NCBI GenBank assembly: GCA_046331425.1
Contig: JAXLQU010000011.1
Span: 62,001-126,000 of the forward strand
Source: JANNUT01 sp046331425
Lineage (GTDB): Bacteria > Acidobacteriota > Polarisedimenticolia > J045
DNA: 64,000 bases
Direction of reading: 5' to 3'
Made by a program: the position numbers and the translations under genes. Below, in pieces: positions 26,860 through 36,065 of this stretch. Position 1 is the stretch's first letter, and each line of letters begins with the position of its first letter. The notes under the pieces were generated by a model that saw nothing but the letters and a program-made list of their open reading frames with translations, was not told the DNA's origin and did not search any database.

Positions 26860-29460
26860 CTATGGGCCCCTGCCATCCGGAGGAGTCTTGCCGAAAAGCT
26901 GATCCTCAATCTCTGATCTTAACTGGCCTGCAACAGGAATGAGGAAGGGCCGGGTTAAGCCCGCCGTCGACTTTGCTCGGGCGACGATAGCGATGCCTCC
27001 TTGTGCCCCACGAAAACTCGTTCTTACTAACCGCAGTATCGGGAGGTATCTACTTGTAGTGGTAGCTGCGCCTGTGGTTGCTTCACGGTGCAGATTCGGC
27101 GACCAGTTCTGACTCTGCTCTTGACCTCGCTCCTCAGTCAAAGCGCTCTCTGAGAACCATATTCCTGGACTGCCATCTGAACTACTGGTGTCAAAACCCA
27201 CCCAGCTCTCCTTGTTCTGTGGCGCGCCTATCGGGCGAAAGCACTCAGCTAGCGGTCTCGACTGCAGGAGAGGGAGTCGAACTCTCGACATTTCAAGTAG
27301 GACATCGCAGTGCGCCTCAAGCCCCGTCCTCTCTAGGCCACCGCGCTCGTCGCGAACCCCTAGGAACCAAGAGTCAACCCCGTGTGACACGAACGTCTCC
27401 ATCAAAGAGGGCAAGAACCAAGAAGACCCGGCGAGGCGAGGAAAGAGTGATTCCCATTGATCGACGCCCTGGACGATCACTGTTCTTGGCTGCCACACGT
27501 AAAGCCAGTACAAGAGCCGATGGAGCACCTCGTCAGGTGAGTCATTCCTAACAGATTGGTATATGACTTTTAGTCTTTGCATGTACGCTTGAATCAGGTG
27601 GCCATCGTGGGAGTATTCTTTCGCCTGGAGACTAGACAATGCGCGGGAACGTATCTCTCGCGATACATTAGGAACAAGACTTGCCAACAAGGCTTGCAGC
27701 GCTTCAGGTCCTGGCGAGCCGAGTTCCTTCCTCAAAAGGGCGCTAATCGTCTCCTCGTGGACTTTGATAGTGCGGGCACTCGCGTTTGGGTCTGAGCGCT
27801 CTCGGCTTCTCGTTCGTCCGCCGGAAAATGCGATTAGAAGTACATTCTCTTTCCGTGCAAGCCGGCTAAGGATCACTTCATTGACGATGTGCGTTTTTCC
27901 GATCCCGCGCTCGCCGACAAGCCCAATCGCAAGTGGATATGGTGACGAGTCCGTAGGGTCATTCGCCCGTTCATCTGGACTCGACCGAATCATTCTAGAC
28001 ATGTATGCGAGCGGCCATCGACTTAACTCTCTGGCCGTAGAGAACTCCTCGAACACAACACGCGCTTCAGGTCTACTGTCATCGACTCCCCACCTAAGGA
28101 ACTTAAGAGGCGGAGATGGGTCATTACTCTCCCACGCGTTCCGTTCTCGAGTGCCGACGATACGCTTTCCGTCCCGCAGTTTCGAAAGCACAAAGTACGG
28201 ATTGGGGTAGACGAACATCCCTCCGTGCCGCAGGACGGGTTTCGGCCCGTCCCTCTCGGTGTTCTTCTCCTTGTCTCCCTCCTTTTCGAGCGCGTGGATC
28301 TTGTAGCGGTGTCTGCCACGCGAATGATTCTGGTACCTTGCCTTAACTATCTCCAGATGCCTGTCAACGTAACCATGTTCCTCGCTAGTGTCGAGGCGGA
28401 TCCAAATGTCAGCTTCATAGGCCAGTGGAGGCGGGTCCGAAACACCTCTAGTTGACCCGATATCGTAGGAGAAGATGTACGCACCCGCCTTTGTCTGTGC
28501 GTCCTCACCCGCTCTGTCTTTCTCGATTAGGTGAAACAACGTAGCGAGATCGCCCTTGGAAGTACCTACATTTACGCCATCCAAAACAAAGTACGCCAGC
28601 CCGCTCATCGTAAGCGGAAGGGAGAACGGCCGACTCTCAGTATTGAGGCCTGCGTCGCGTGGCTCGTCTGGGACAAGGATGCTCAGCCTCACCGCGACCT
28701 GCCCGCGGAGTAGCGCATTTGCCACGCCATGAATTGCCTGGCTCCTGTGCGTTTCCCCGAGTGCCTGATGAGTCGAGACCACCTGCACGCCCGGGCGCAA
28801 AATGCCCTGTGTACGAATCTTCTCCTCAGCCTGAGCTCTCACCTCTTTCCAAACCGTTTCTCTTTGGGTTTCATTCGGTTTCTGTTCGAGTAGGACATCG
28901 ATAGCGATTTCGAGCTTTCCCTCGTTCTCCTCAAGACTTACGCTGTCGACGTGCCACGACCGGCTAAGGTCACCTGGTTCCTCATGAGTTAACCCGGCGA
29001 TGGGGTGATCGCCTGCGCCGCCCAATGATGGTTTCTTCTTGAAGAGGTCTCTCAACAGCCAGTCCGAGAACTTTCCATCTCCTAGCCCGTCTACCGAAAC
29101 ATCGAAGGGATGGAGGCCTTTGGAGCTGCACTGGAGGTCCTCAAGATTCGTGATGATGCTCTTCGCCCGCGACTCCGCTGTCACGATCACGCTGGTCAGC
29201 TGGTCATTCTGATAGGCAGCAAGGCAGAGCTGCTGAACGAGTAGAGACTTTCCGAGGCCAGGGCCACCAGAGACAAGTACGAGTCTGGGGTCATCTGGTT
29301 GGACAAGACTCCCGCCGAGCAACTCGTCTAACCAGACTATCGGTTGCCCGTTCTCCCCCTTAATAGCTAAATCGCTTGAGGCTTTCGAAGGCAATGGTAA
29401 GTCGCTGGGATCAAAGAGTAACGGCGACACACCGGTGCTCGTCTTCGATCTTTTGCTCAT
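26860..29460 (-). CDS. Double P-loop ATPase: KaiC/RadA-like domain plus AAA/STAND-like domain
   Basis: 866 residues from ATG at 29460; GAGGG and AAGGA lie directly upstream. The first half is KaiC/RecA-like: LDELLGG, Walker A GGPGLGKS (65-72), a Walker-B-like AYFVLDG, then VKARYQNHSRGRHRYKI and GGMFVYP, which match the C-terminal strands of KaiC/RadA domains. The second half has another Walker A (GERGIGKT, about 510-517) and a weak Walker B (TVIVQGVDQ), with helical C-terminus, as in AAA or STAND NTPases. No nuclease or other effector was recognised. Base composition is visibly lower in GC than in all neighbours and codon thirds are mixed, pointing to horizontal transfer. It probably works with the membrane protein gene 70 bases upstream. 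Function unknown. Confidence 0.7.
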   Translation of the reverse strand: MSKRSKTSTGVSPLLFDPSDLPLPSKASSDLAIKGENGQPIVWLDELLGGSLVQPDDPRLVLVSGGPGLGKSLLVQQLCLAAYQNDQLTSVIVTAESRAKSIITNLEDLQCSSKGLHPFDVSVDGLGDGKFSDWLLRDLFKKKPSLGGAGDHPIAGLTHEEPGDLSRSWHVDSVSLEENEGKLEIAIDVLLEQKPNETQRETVWKEVRAQAEEKIRTQGILRPGVQVVSTHQALGETHRSQAIHGVANALLRGQVAVRLSILVPDEPRDAGLNTESRPFSLPLTMSGLAYFVLDGVNVGTSKGDLATLFHLIEKDRAGEDAQTKAGAYIFSYDIGSTRGVSDPPPLAYEADIWIRLDTSEEHGYVDRHLEIVKARYQNHSRGRHRYKIHALEKEGDKEKNTERDGPKPVLRHGGMFVYPNPYFVLSKLRDGKRIVGTRERNAWESNDPSPPLKFLRWGVDDSRPEARVVFEEFSTARELSRWPLAYMSRMIRSSPDERANDPTDSSPYPLAIGLVGERGIGKTHIVNEVILSRLARKENVLLIAFSGGRTRSRERSDPNASARTIKVHEETISALLRKELGSPGPEALQALLASLVPNVSREIRSRALSSLQAKEYSHDGHLIQAYMQRLKVIYQSVRNDSPDEVLHRLLYWLYVWQPRTVIVQGVDQWESLFPRLAGSSWFLPSLMETFVSHGVDSWFLGVRDERGGLERTGLEAHCDVLLEMSRVRLPLLQSRPLAECFRPIGAPQNKESWVGFDTSSSDGSPGIWFSESALTEERGQEQSQNWSPNLHREATTGAATTTSRYLPILRLVRTSFRGAQGGIAIVARAKSTAGLTRPFLIPVAGQLRSEIEDQLFGKTPPDGRGP

Positions 29461-29530
29461 TCCTTCCCTCTTCGCGAGCAGCGAACTCCTGAGCTGCAAT
29501 CATGGCAAGGCTCCGTGATACGTCGACCCC

Positions 29531-30103
29531 TCATGGTGTCGTGTTCCTGACGCTTGACACTCTGCCCAGGTCACTTCGCAATGAGTTGATCTCCTCTAGG
29601 TGACGCTTCAGGGAGTCCGCGTCCAGATGCCCCTCTCTGAACGCCTGCTGAACGGCCAACCCCGTCTCAAGGAGTCGGATTCTGCCGACGAGATTCTCGA
29701 TACGAGCGTCCTCCGCAAGGGAGGACGTCGCTATCTGCAGTTGCTCCAATACCTCTTTCTGCTCGATATCTCTGCGCTCGAACTCGACGGCGCTGAAAAC
29801 GAGGGTCGGAACCAAGCCTAGGACTCCGAGGAGGCCGGCGATTGCAGCCAGAAGGCCGGCTTTCGCATCAAGTATCGGCGCTCGGTCCACGTCAGGGTCA
29901 AGTTTCGCAACTTCATCGAGCTGCCGAACGTCTACGAATGCAGCGATCGAACATACCAGAGCAATGGCTGTAATGATCAGCAGAATCCCAAGAACAACGT
30001 AGATGAGTGTCCTTCTTGTACCACCGGATGTACCGGGCTCTTTGTGCTCGTCTGGAGTTTGCTGTTGGAGTGAGACAGACTTCGAACTCGCGCGATCCGT
30101 CAC
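29531..30103 (-). CDS. Two-helix membrane protein with C-terminal coiled coil
   Basis: About 190 residues from GTG at 30103, preceded by GGGGGGA; an upstream TTG at 30139 is less likely. A polar N-terminal 30 residues, membrane helix 1 (TLIYVVLGILLIITAIALV), a short loop with acidic residues, membrane helix 2 (AGLLAAIAGLLGVLGLVPTLV), then about 80 residues of charged heptad-like sequence. No family recognised. It lies directly upstream of the double P-loop ATPase on the same strand and shares its lower GC content, so the two may form one system at the inner membrane. Confidence 0.65.
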   Translation of the reverse strand: MTDRASSKSVSLQQQTPDEHKEPGTSGGTRRTLIYVVLGILLIITAIALVCSIAAFVDVRQLDEVAKLDPDVDRAPILDAKAGLLAAIAGLLGVLGLVPTLVFSAVEFERRDIEQKEVLEQLQIATSSLAEDARIENLVGRIRLLETGLAVQQAFREGHLDADSLKRHLEEINSLRSDLGRVSSVRNTTP

Positions 30104-30548
30104 AATTTCCCCCCGTTCCGAACCACCGACCGGAGTCAAGAGATGCTTGTGTGATCACCTCGAGACTTATCCGTCGCACACCAGGGGCGGACGGTAGCGG
30201 CGATAGACAGGCTTCCGACGGAACCTGCACCGCCGTCGCTCCCCCGCTCCCTGCAGAATTCAAGGAAAACGTGAGGTAGGTACGCCGATCCTCTGGGCAG
30301 CGCAAGAGCAAAAAGCCGGTAGATCGAGTGATTCGTGGGGAGACGACCATCCTTGTCGCGGTGACGCCCATTGGCGTACCACGCACCGTCGGGAGTTCAC
30401 CTGTTGGTCGGACTGTATCGGCCAAGAGATCTTCGACCCCGGGAGACTGGCAGCTCAATTTTCTCGTCCCGGCATCGTGGATTGTCCGCAATGTTAGGTC
30501 GGCGGTATGAAATGCCTGGCGTGTCTCGAAGGCGAGTACCGAGTCCAC
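29913..30548 (-). CDS. Uncertain reading frame upstream of the membrane protein
   Basis: A 211-codon frame beginning with GTG at 30548, 19 bases after the anti-sigma stop. Its first approximately 140 codons fall in otherwise empty DNA and read like a plausible small protein (TGFLLLRCPEDRRTYLTFSL). The last 65 codons overlap the membrane protein gene in another frame and look like noise. Either a short gene whose 3' end is frameshifted, or chance. No family recognised. Confidence 0.25.
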   Translation of the reverse strand: MDSVLAFETRQAFHTADLTLRTIHDAGTRKLSCQSPGVEDLLADTVRPTGELPTVRGTPMGVTATRMVVSPRITRSTGFLLLRCPEDRRTYLTFSLNSAGSGGATAVQVPSEACLSPLPSAPGVRRISLEVITQASLDSGRWFGTGGNCDGSREFEVCLTPTANSRRAQRARYIRWYKKDTHLRCSWDSADHYSHCSGMFDRCIRRRSAAR

Positions 30549-30566
30549 AGGCTGGAAGCGGCAACA

Positions 30567-31391
30567 TCATCGAACTTGGGGATCTCGCGCCACAAACCGG
30601 GCCTCGAACAGCGGTCCCTCTACCCCCGGCGCCACGACGCGCAGCGAGTACTCCCGAGCATCGATCGCAATACCTGGCACAACCACCACGACAACCCCCG
30701 AGACCCGCGCTTCACGTCGCAAGTCACCGGCCGTCATCGTGTGCGACCAGGCGTTGTCGATAGCGATGGTGAGCAACGTGTCATCGGCAACAGTGCTCGG
30801 CACCACAGGGTCGAAGGCCAACACCACCTGAGGCGCAATCGTGACCACGGGCAGCGCAACGTCGCCGCGCACGGTGCCGTTGAGCACCACCAACGGCGCG
30901 GCGCCACCACTGTCGACATCCGACGAAACGCCGCGCAATCCCCGCCACGCCGGCAACGCTAGAACGGCAAACACTGCGGCCGCGGCGATTGCCGATCGTC
31001 CACCGGCGGATCGCCACACTCGCTGCAACCAGACGCGTCGCGCGGCGCCGCGATGCGGCGTGCGCTCCTGCTCGGCCATCGCCTCGCGCGTCGCGGCCAC
31101 GTCGTCGGAGCAATCGGCGCAGCCGGCGAGGTGCGCCTCGATCTGCCGGCGCGCGACCGCGTCGAGCGCACCGAATCCGGTCGCGTACGCGACCAACGCC
31201 TCACTCAGCGGATGCGAAACACCTTGCGGCGCGCGCAATGCGCGCATCAGTTGCCGATAGGTGGTGCCGAGCGCGGCGCATTCCTCGCAGCCCGCGACAT
31301 GTTGCTGTGCCTGCGTGTCCAACGGTGCTGCCAGCTCGCCATCGAGTAACTCAGGCAACAGTGGAACGACCTCGTCATGGGTCATCGTCAT
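30567..31391 (-). CDS. Anti-sigma factor with two zinc-finger motifs
   Basis: 274 residues from ATG at 31391, which overlaps the sigma gene's stop as ATGA. Two anti-sigma zinc-binding motifs H-x3-C-x2-C are present (HVAGCEEC and HLAGCADC), then a membrane helix (IAAAAVFAVLALPAW) and a beta-rich C-terminal domain of about 120 residues outside. Such proteins hold an ECF sigma factor at the membrane until a signal releases it. The doubled zinc motif is uncommon but known. Its partner is surely the coupled sigma factor. Much longer upstream extensions of the frame lie inside the sigma gene and are not real. Confidence 0.85.
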   Translation of the reverse strand: MTMTHDEVVPLLPELLDGELAAPLDTQAQQHVAGCEECAALGTTYRQLMRALRAPQGVSHPLSEALVAYATGFGALDAVARRQIEAHLAGCADCSDDVAATREAMAEQERTPHRGAARRVWLQRVWRSAGGRSAIAAAAVFAVLALPAWRGLRGVSSDVDSGGAAPLVVLNGTVRGDVALPVVTIAPQVVLAFDPVVPSTVADDTLLTIAIDNAWSHTMTAGDLRREARVSGVVVVVVPGIAIDAREYSLRVVAPGVEGPLFEARFVARDPQVR

Positions 31392-31963
31392 CGGTTTCGT
31401 CTCCGCAACTTGGACATCAGCGTGCGCGCGTGACGCAAGCACTCCGACATCTGCTGGCGCAGCGCGACCTCGCTGCGCCCTTGTTCTTGGGCAATCTGCC
31501 GGTACGGCTTGCTCTCGACGCAGTGTTGCTTGAATAGCTCGTGACAACTCTCGCGCAACCGCAACAACACCTGCTGAGCCAACGCCACCTCTTCTCCGTC
31601 GGCCAACTGCTGTTCGGGGCTGCGTCGTTGCTCCTGCACGTCGGCCTCGAGTGGCACGGTCCAACGCTTGCGCCGGCGGAAGTCGATGCAACGGCGGCTG
31701 GCGATCGACCGCACCAGCCCCTCGAAGCTGTTGTGAAACGAAAAGCCGGTGGCGCTGACGGCGCGCCACACATCGATCAAGGCGTCTTGCGCAATGTCGG
31801 GACGTTCATCGACCGGAATGCGGTAGCCCCGCGCCGCGATCGTGCTGCGCACCGCGCGGCGCGCTAGTTCGATGGCAGACGCGTCGCCGGCGAGAAACTG
31901 GCTGAACAACGGATCCTCGCCGCTGCCGACCACACGCAGCGACGCGCGCTCGAATTCGCTCAT
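31388..31963 (-). CDS. ECF-type RNA polymerase sigma factor
   Basis: 191 residues from ATG at 31963, whose ATGA overlaps the stop of the upstream beta-helix gene. Region 2 is seen in RPDIAQDALIDVWRAV followed by SFEGLVRSIASRRCIDFRRR (region 2.4), and region 4 in CVESKPYRQIAQEQGRSEVALRQQM, a helix-turn-helix that would read the -35 element. A linker with Q/E-rich sequence sits between. It directs transcription of a regulon controlled by the coupled anti-sigma factor. A GGAG at about 12 bases upstream is weak, so translation depends mostly on coupling. Confidence 0.85.
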   Translation of the reverse strand: MSEFERASLRVVGSGEDPLFSQFLAGDASAIELARRAVRSTIAARGYRIPVDERPDIAQDALIDVWRAVSATGFSFHNSFEGLVRSIASRRCIDFRRRKRWTVPLEADVQEQRRSPEQQLADGEEVALAQQVLLRLRESCHELFKQHCVESKPYRQIAQEQGRSEVALRQQMSECLRHARTLMSKLRRRNR

Positions 31964-34785
31964 GGGCAAACTGCTCCGCGTTCCATCGGCAGATCGCACG
32001 CGCCGATTCCAACCGCTTCGGGGCGGCCATGCCCGTACGGTCCCTCGACCTCGGGGCTCTGACCGACCACCACAAAGTAGAACGCGCGCCCGAGCGGTGG
32101 CATGCCTGGGTCGAAGCTGGCCGTGCCGCTGACACCCAAACCACAGAACGCGCGGGTCCAATTGACGCCGGTGTTGATGGGAGCGATTCCGAGATAGATC
32201 ACGTGATCGGTCGCCAGACAGGCGGGTGTGTAGGTGACACGCAAGATCGTTGGCGTGAACGGGTCGGGCGCGACATCGAGCTTGCGCACCTCACTTGGAT
32301 TGGCGATGACGTTCGAAAACTCCGACGTGTTTCCCTGCGGATCGGTGGCGGTGGAGCTGATCCATGTGCGCGTACCAGGGGCGGTGAAGCTGAAGGGCGC
32401 GAAGCCGTTGGAGTCGGTGAAGACCGACGTCGTTCCGATCCAGGTGCGTCCCTCACCGAAACCCGATGGGTCAGGCGCTGTGTTGGAGAAGAACTCGATC
32501 TCATAGGGCGTCAGCGGCGCACTCCGAATTCTTCCGAAGATGAAGGTCGAGGTTTCGTCGGTGCGAACACGCTCGAGCAACGGAAAGTTCTGTCGCCGGT
32601 TTGGGCCAACGTCGGTTTCGGTTGGATCGTTGGGCGTTACACCATCGGCGCCAAGGTCGATTCCGAGCCGATCGTTGGAAGCGATGGTGTTGCCGCGAAT
32701 CGCATTGCCGACAGTGATGTCGTCGACAATCGTGATTCCATCGCCATCGTTGTAGCCGATTCGATTGCACGGGCCGATGCACAAACCAGGGATCTGTCCG
32801 GTGATACCGCCGATCACGTTGTCGGTGGCTCCCCGTTCGAGAATTACGCCGCTACCACCGTTGCCGGGAACGATGGTGATGATCCCGCCCGCCGTCGTCC
32901 CGACGTTGTTCCCCGACACCGTGTTGCTCGACGATCCGCCTCCGCCGACGCGCACGCCGCTGCCGCCATTCCCCGAGATCGTGTTGCCGCTGCCGTTGGT
33001 TGTGCCGCCCACCGTGTTGGCATTGGTAAGGCCAGCGGAACCGACCAGTCGTACGCCATCACCACCGTTGCCAATGATTCCGGTGCCGGCGCGATTGAGT
33101 CCAATGTAGTTGCCTTGAATCACGCAGTTGGAGACCGCGTTCAACTCCACGCCATCGGCATTGAGATCACCGATTCCATTCCCCGAGATGACGTTGCGCA
33201 GACTCGAGGTCGTGCCGCCGATCGTGGTGGCATTGGCGCCGCTCGCTGCGCGCGCGCCGTCGCTGCTGTTGCCCAGAGCCGCCGTGCCAGCCGACGACAA
33301 ACCGATGAGGTTCCCTTGCAGCAGCGTACCGGTAGCTCCCGCGCCGCTAATGTCAACGCCGGCCCCAGAGTTTCCGGAGATCAGATTGCCGGGCGGATCA
33401 CCCACGGTGGACGCAGCGCCGCCAATGATGTTGTTGGTGGAAGCTCCCGCAATGCTGATGCCGGCGCCTGCATTGGCCAACTTGCTCGTGCCGTCGAGGT
33501 TGGTGCCGATTCGATTTCCGCGCACGCTGTTGTCGTGCGCACCGTCGGCGATCGTCACGCCCGCGGCACCGTTACCTGAGATCAGGTTGCGAACGCTGGT
33601 GCTGCTGCCACCGATCGTGTTGCCGTTGGCGGCCGAGCCGGTAATCAACAATCCACCGCCGCTGTTACCCGACACGCTTCCGGCACCGCTTGCATCGCTT
33701 CCGAGGTAGCAATCTTCGATCGTGTTGCTGGCTGTTTCGATTCTGACTCCAACACCCGAGAATCGATTGATTACCAAAGACTTCAGTGCGCTCGAGCTGC
33801 TGCTGAGTCCACCGAGAGTACCGAGCCGCAATCCATCGGCACCCGCGCCTGCGCTTACCCCCGAGAGCTCCACGCGCGTCGCGCCGCCGGTATTTCCCAA
33901 GATGCTCAGCGTTTCGATGATGCTTGGCAGGGCCGAGGTCGGCGCAATCGTCGGCGTCCCACTGCCGAGCGAGAAGGTGATCGTATCGGCGCCAGGCGTC
34001 GCGTTGGCTTCTTCGATCGCCGCGCGCAACGTGCACTCGCCGGTAGCGGTAGCGCACGAGCCGTTTCCGATCGCAGCGTCGCTGGTGTCGGCAGCCGAGT
34101 TGACGACGAACGTGCTGTCTTTGCCGCGCGTCGCGGGCGGCGTTGCACTCGTGTCGAGCAGCATCACGTGAGACGGGTCGAGCGACTCACGCCGCCACTG
34201 CTGTGCCGACTCCACCGGATCGCCGTAGGGATTACGCGACAGCGCACGATCGCGGCCAAACAGCACGGTGTTGCCGTCGTCGCCGCGCAACACGGCATCC
34301 CACCACGGATCGTCGTCGACGCGCCGCAGTTGAATCGAGTCGACCTCATGTCCAAGCGGTATCGTCAACGGCGGCACGACCAGTGCGCCGCGCGGCGACT
34401 CGAAGACCAACAGCGTTCCGCCCCGCACCGCGACCAGCAGATCGGCCAGCCCGTCAGCCCGGTCGAACTCACCCGCCGCGAGCGCCGTGATCGGCGCCGG
34501 CAGCGGAATCGTGATCCCGCCCCACTGCAGCGACTGTTCGCCAACGGTTGCACGGACTTGGTCGATCGACGCGCGCGCGCCCCAATCGCCAAGCGCCGTC
34601 CAACTGTCGCTTGCTCGCGATGGAGTCGTGAGCCACACGGTGGACAGCAACAGCGTCGCAAGGAACGGGGTCGTCAACAGGCGCGCTGCGCACAACGGCG
34701 ATACAACACACACGGCAGCGCGCACGAAGCTGCACCACGTCCCCATGTTTACGGCGCGTTCCCTCTGCCAGGATCGCGGCCTCAT
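31960..34785 (-). CDS. Secreted CSLREA/parallel beta-helix protein with C-terminal Cys-Pro module
   Basis: 941 residues from ATG at 34785 with AGGAG five bases upstream. A long basic N-region precedes the signal hydrophobic core (about 33-55, ending SRASD). Residues about 60-215 resemble an FG-GAP-like blade region. Next comes a CSLREA-type element (about 225-275; C-x5-ECTLRAAIEEAN), then a right-handed beta helix (about 280-720) with N-x-I-G-G, N-x-I-S-G-N and G-x-G-V-x-I repeats. A beta domain follows, then the shared C-terminal module ending VCP. It is translationally coupled (ATGA) to an ECF sigma factor, an arrangement I cannot relate to a known case. No lyase catalytic residues recognised. 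Confidence 0.85.
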   Translation of the reverse strand: MRPRSWQRERAVNMGTWCSFVRAAVCVVSPLCAARLLTTPFLATLLLSTVWLTTPSRASDSWTALGDWGARASIDQVRATVGEQSLQWGGITIPLPAPITALAAGEFDRADGLADLLVAVRGGTLLVFESPRGALVVPPLTIPLGHEVDSIQLRRVDDDPWWDAVLRGDDGNTVLFGRDRALSRNPYGDPVESAQQWRRESLDPSHVMLLDTSATPPATRGKDSTFVVNSAADTSDAAIGNGSCATATGECTLRAAIEEANATPGADTITFSLGSGTPTIAPTSALPSIIETLSILGNTGGATRVELSGVSAGAGADGLRLGTLGGLSSSSSALKSLVINRFSGVGVRIETASNTIEDCYLGSDASGAGSVSGNSGGGLLITGSAANGNTIGGSSTSVRNLISGNGAAGVTIADGAHDNSVRGNRIGTNLDGTSKLANAGAGISIAGASTNNIIGGAASTVGDPPGNLISGNSGAGVDISGAGATGTLLQGNLIGLSSAGTAALGNSSDGARAASGANATTIGGTTSSLRNVISGNGIGDLNADGVELNAVSNCVIQGNYIGLNRAGTGIIGNGGDGVRLVGSAGLTNANTVGGTTNGSGNTISGNGGSGVRVGGGGSSSNTVSGNNVGTTAGGIITIVPGNGGSGVILERGATDNVIGGITGQIPGLCIGPCNRIGYNDGDGITIVDDITVGNAIRGNTIASNDRLGIDLGADGVTPNDPTETDVGPNRRQNFPLLERVRTDETSTFIFGRIRSAPLTPYEIEFFSNTAPDPSGFGEGRTWIGTTSVFTDSNGFAPFSFTAPGTRTWISSTATDPQGNTSEFSNVIANPSEVRKLDVAPDPFTPTILRVTYTPACLATDHVIYLGIAPINTGVNWTRAFCGLGVSGTASFDPGMPPLGRAFYFVVVGQSPEVEGPYGHGRPEAVGIGACDLPMERGAVCP

Positions 34786-35001
34786 GGATGCTCCTGAAGC
34801 CGGCCCCACCGGCGCCCTCAGGGAGTTTTGGCTTCGTGAGGGAAGTATCGCGCGAGGTCGCGGTTTGTGAGGAAAAAATTTCCAGCCCGGCCGCCTCGTT
34901 CCGAATTCGCGATTTGAACCGGTTTTCGCCTCACGCGCGGGGGTGTCTGGCGATGACTACTCGTGTCCGGTTGGGCCCATCTGCCCGCGAGGAGGGTTGC
35001 C

Positions 35002-36060
35002 ATGAAACGCGCGTTGTCACTGCTGATCTCGGTACTTGTCTTTCCTGTTGCCGCCTGGGCCGCAGAGGGTCGCTTTCCGATTTGGGAGCCGACCACGATC
35101 ACCACTGGCGGACACTACGTGCTGACGCAAGACGTCAGTGCACTCGGTGGCCCTGCGATCAGCATCGTGGGTGGTATTGGCGATGTCGAAATCGATCTCA
35201 ACGGGTTCACGGTCAGCACGTCTCCCCCGGGTGCGGCGGTGATTCAAGCCAACGCTTTGGGAAGCGTGACGCTGCGCAATGGAACCGTGCGCGGGACGCC
35301 GTTTGGCCCCGCGGTGCAACTCGTCGGCGTGGCACAGGTACGGCTCGATCGATTGAAGGTCGACAGGGCCGGCGCAGACTGCGTCACGATCACCGATGCC
35401 TCCGGCGTGATCATCACAGACAACATGATTCAAACCTGCGGCGGTGCCGCCCTGGCAATCGAAGTCACCGGTGCGCTGGCGCGCACGCGCGGCACGATCG
35501 AGGGTAACCAACTCTCCGATACGTTCGAGGGGATTCGGATCCGAACGGTGACGAGCATGACGCTGCGCAACAATCAGATTCGTACGACAACGGGAGGCAA
35601 CGGCATCACGCTGCAAGATTGTGCCGGTTGTTTGCTCACCGAGAACGTGGTCGATCAAACGGCGTCGCATGGAATCTTCGTCACCGCGACGCGCGGCGTA
35701 AAGCTGTTCAACAATGTGATCACGTCGGCATCCGGGCATGGCATCTGGCTGGTTGGTGGGGTGTCCGATGGACTGGTGCTGCACAACGTGGTGACCGGTA
35801 GCACGCAGGCCGGTATTGCCAGCGACGGCGAGCGGATGCAGGTCGATCAGAATGTCCTCACCAACAACCGCGGCTTTGGGCTCTGGTTTTCCGGCGCCGC
35901 CAAGCGCAATACATACGGTCGCAACACGATGCGCGGAAACTTCGGCCTCGGGCCGCCGTGCCTCGGCTTCATAGCGAGTTGCGTGGTTCCCGACTTTTGC
36001 GATGACGGGGCCGGAAACAGCTCGTTCGGTGACAACGCCGGCCCGATCCCAGGCTGCTGA
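35002..36060 (+). CDS. Secreted NosD-like right-handed beta-helix protein
   Basis: 352 residues from ATG at 35002 (GGAGGG five bases upstream). Signal peptide 1-20 (AAWAAEG). The rest is a parallel beta helix with about ten turns: IDLNGFTV, VTLRNGTVRG, GVIITDNMIQTC, GIRIRTVTSMTLRNNQI, GCLLTENVV, GVKLFNNVIT, HGIWLVGG. It ends with a Cys-rich C-terminus (CLGFIASCVVPDFC and a final Cys). It is followed after five bases by another exoprotein gene, so the two form an operon. Such proteins bind or cleave polysaccharides; no catalytic residues were identified. Confidence 0.85.
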   Translation: MKRALSLLISVLVFPVAAWAAEGRFPIWEPTTITTGGHYVLTQDVSALGGPAISIVGGIGDVEIDLNGFTVSTSPPGAAVIQANALGSVTLRNGTVRGTPFGPAVQLVGVAQVRLDRLKVDRAGADCVTITDASGVIITDNMIQTCGGAALAIEVTGALARTRGTIEGNQLSDTFEGIRIRTVTSMTLRNNQIRTTTGGNGITLQDCAGCLLTENVVDQTASHGIFVTATRGVKLFNNVITSASGHGIWLVGGVSDGLVLHNVVTGSTQAGIASDGERMQVDQNVLTNNRGFGLWFSGAAKRNTYGRNTMRGNFGLGPPCLGFIASCVVPDFCDDGAGNSSFGDNAGPIPGC

Positions 36061-36065
36061 TCCCC

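Noticed and set aside
27240..27320. tRNA-like T-arm on the minus strand (GAGAG, TTCGACT, CCCTC)
   Set aside because: One stem mismatch, no acceptor, D or anticodon arms in place, and it lies inside the coding frame of the double P-loop ATPase.
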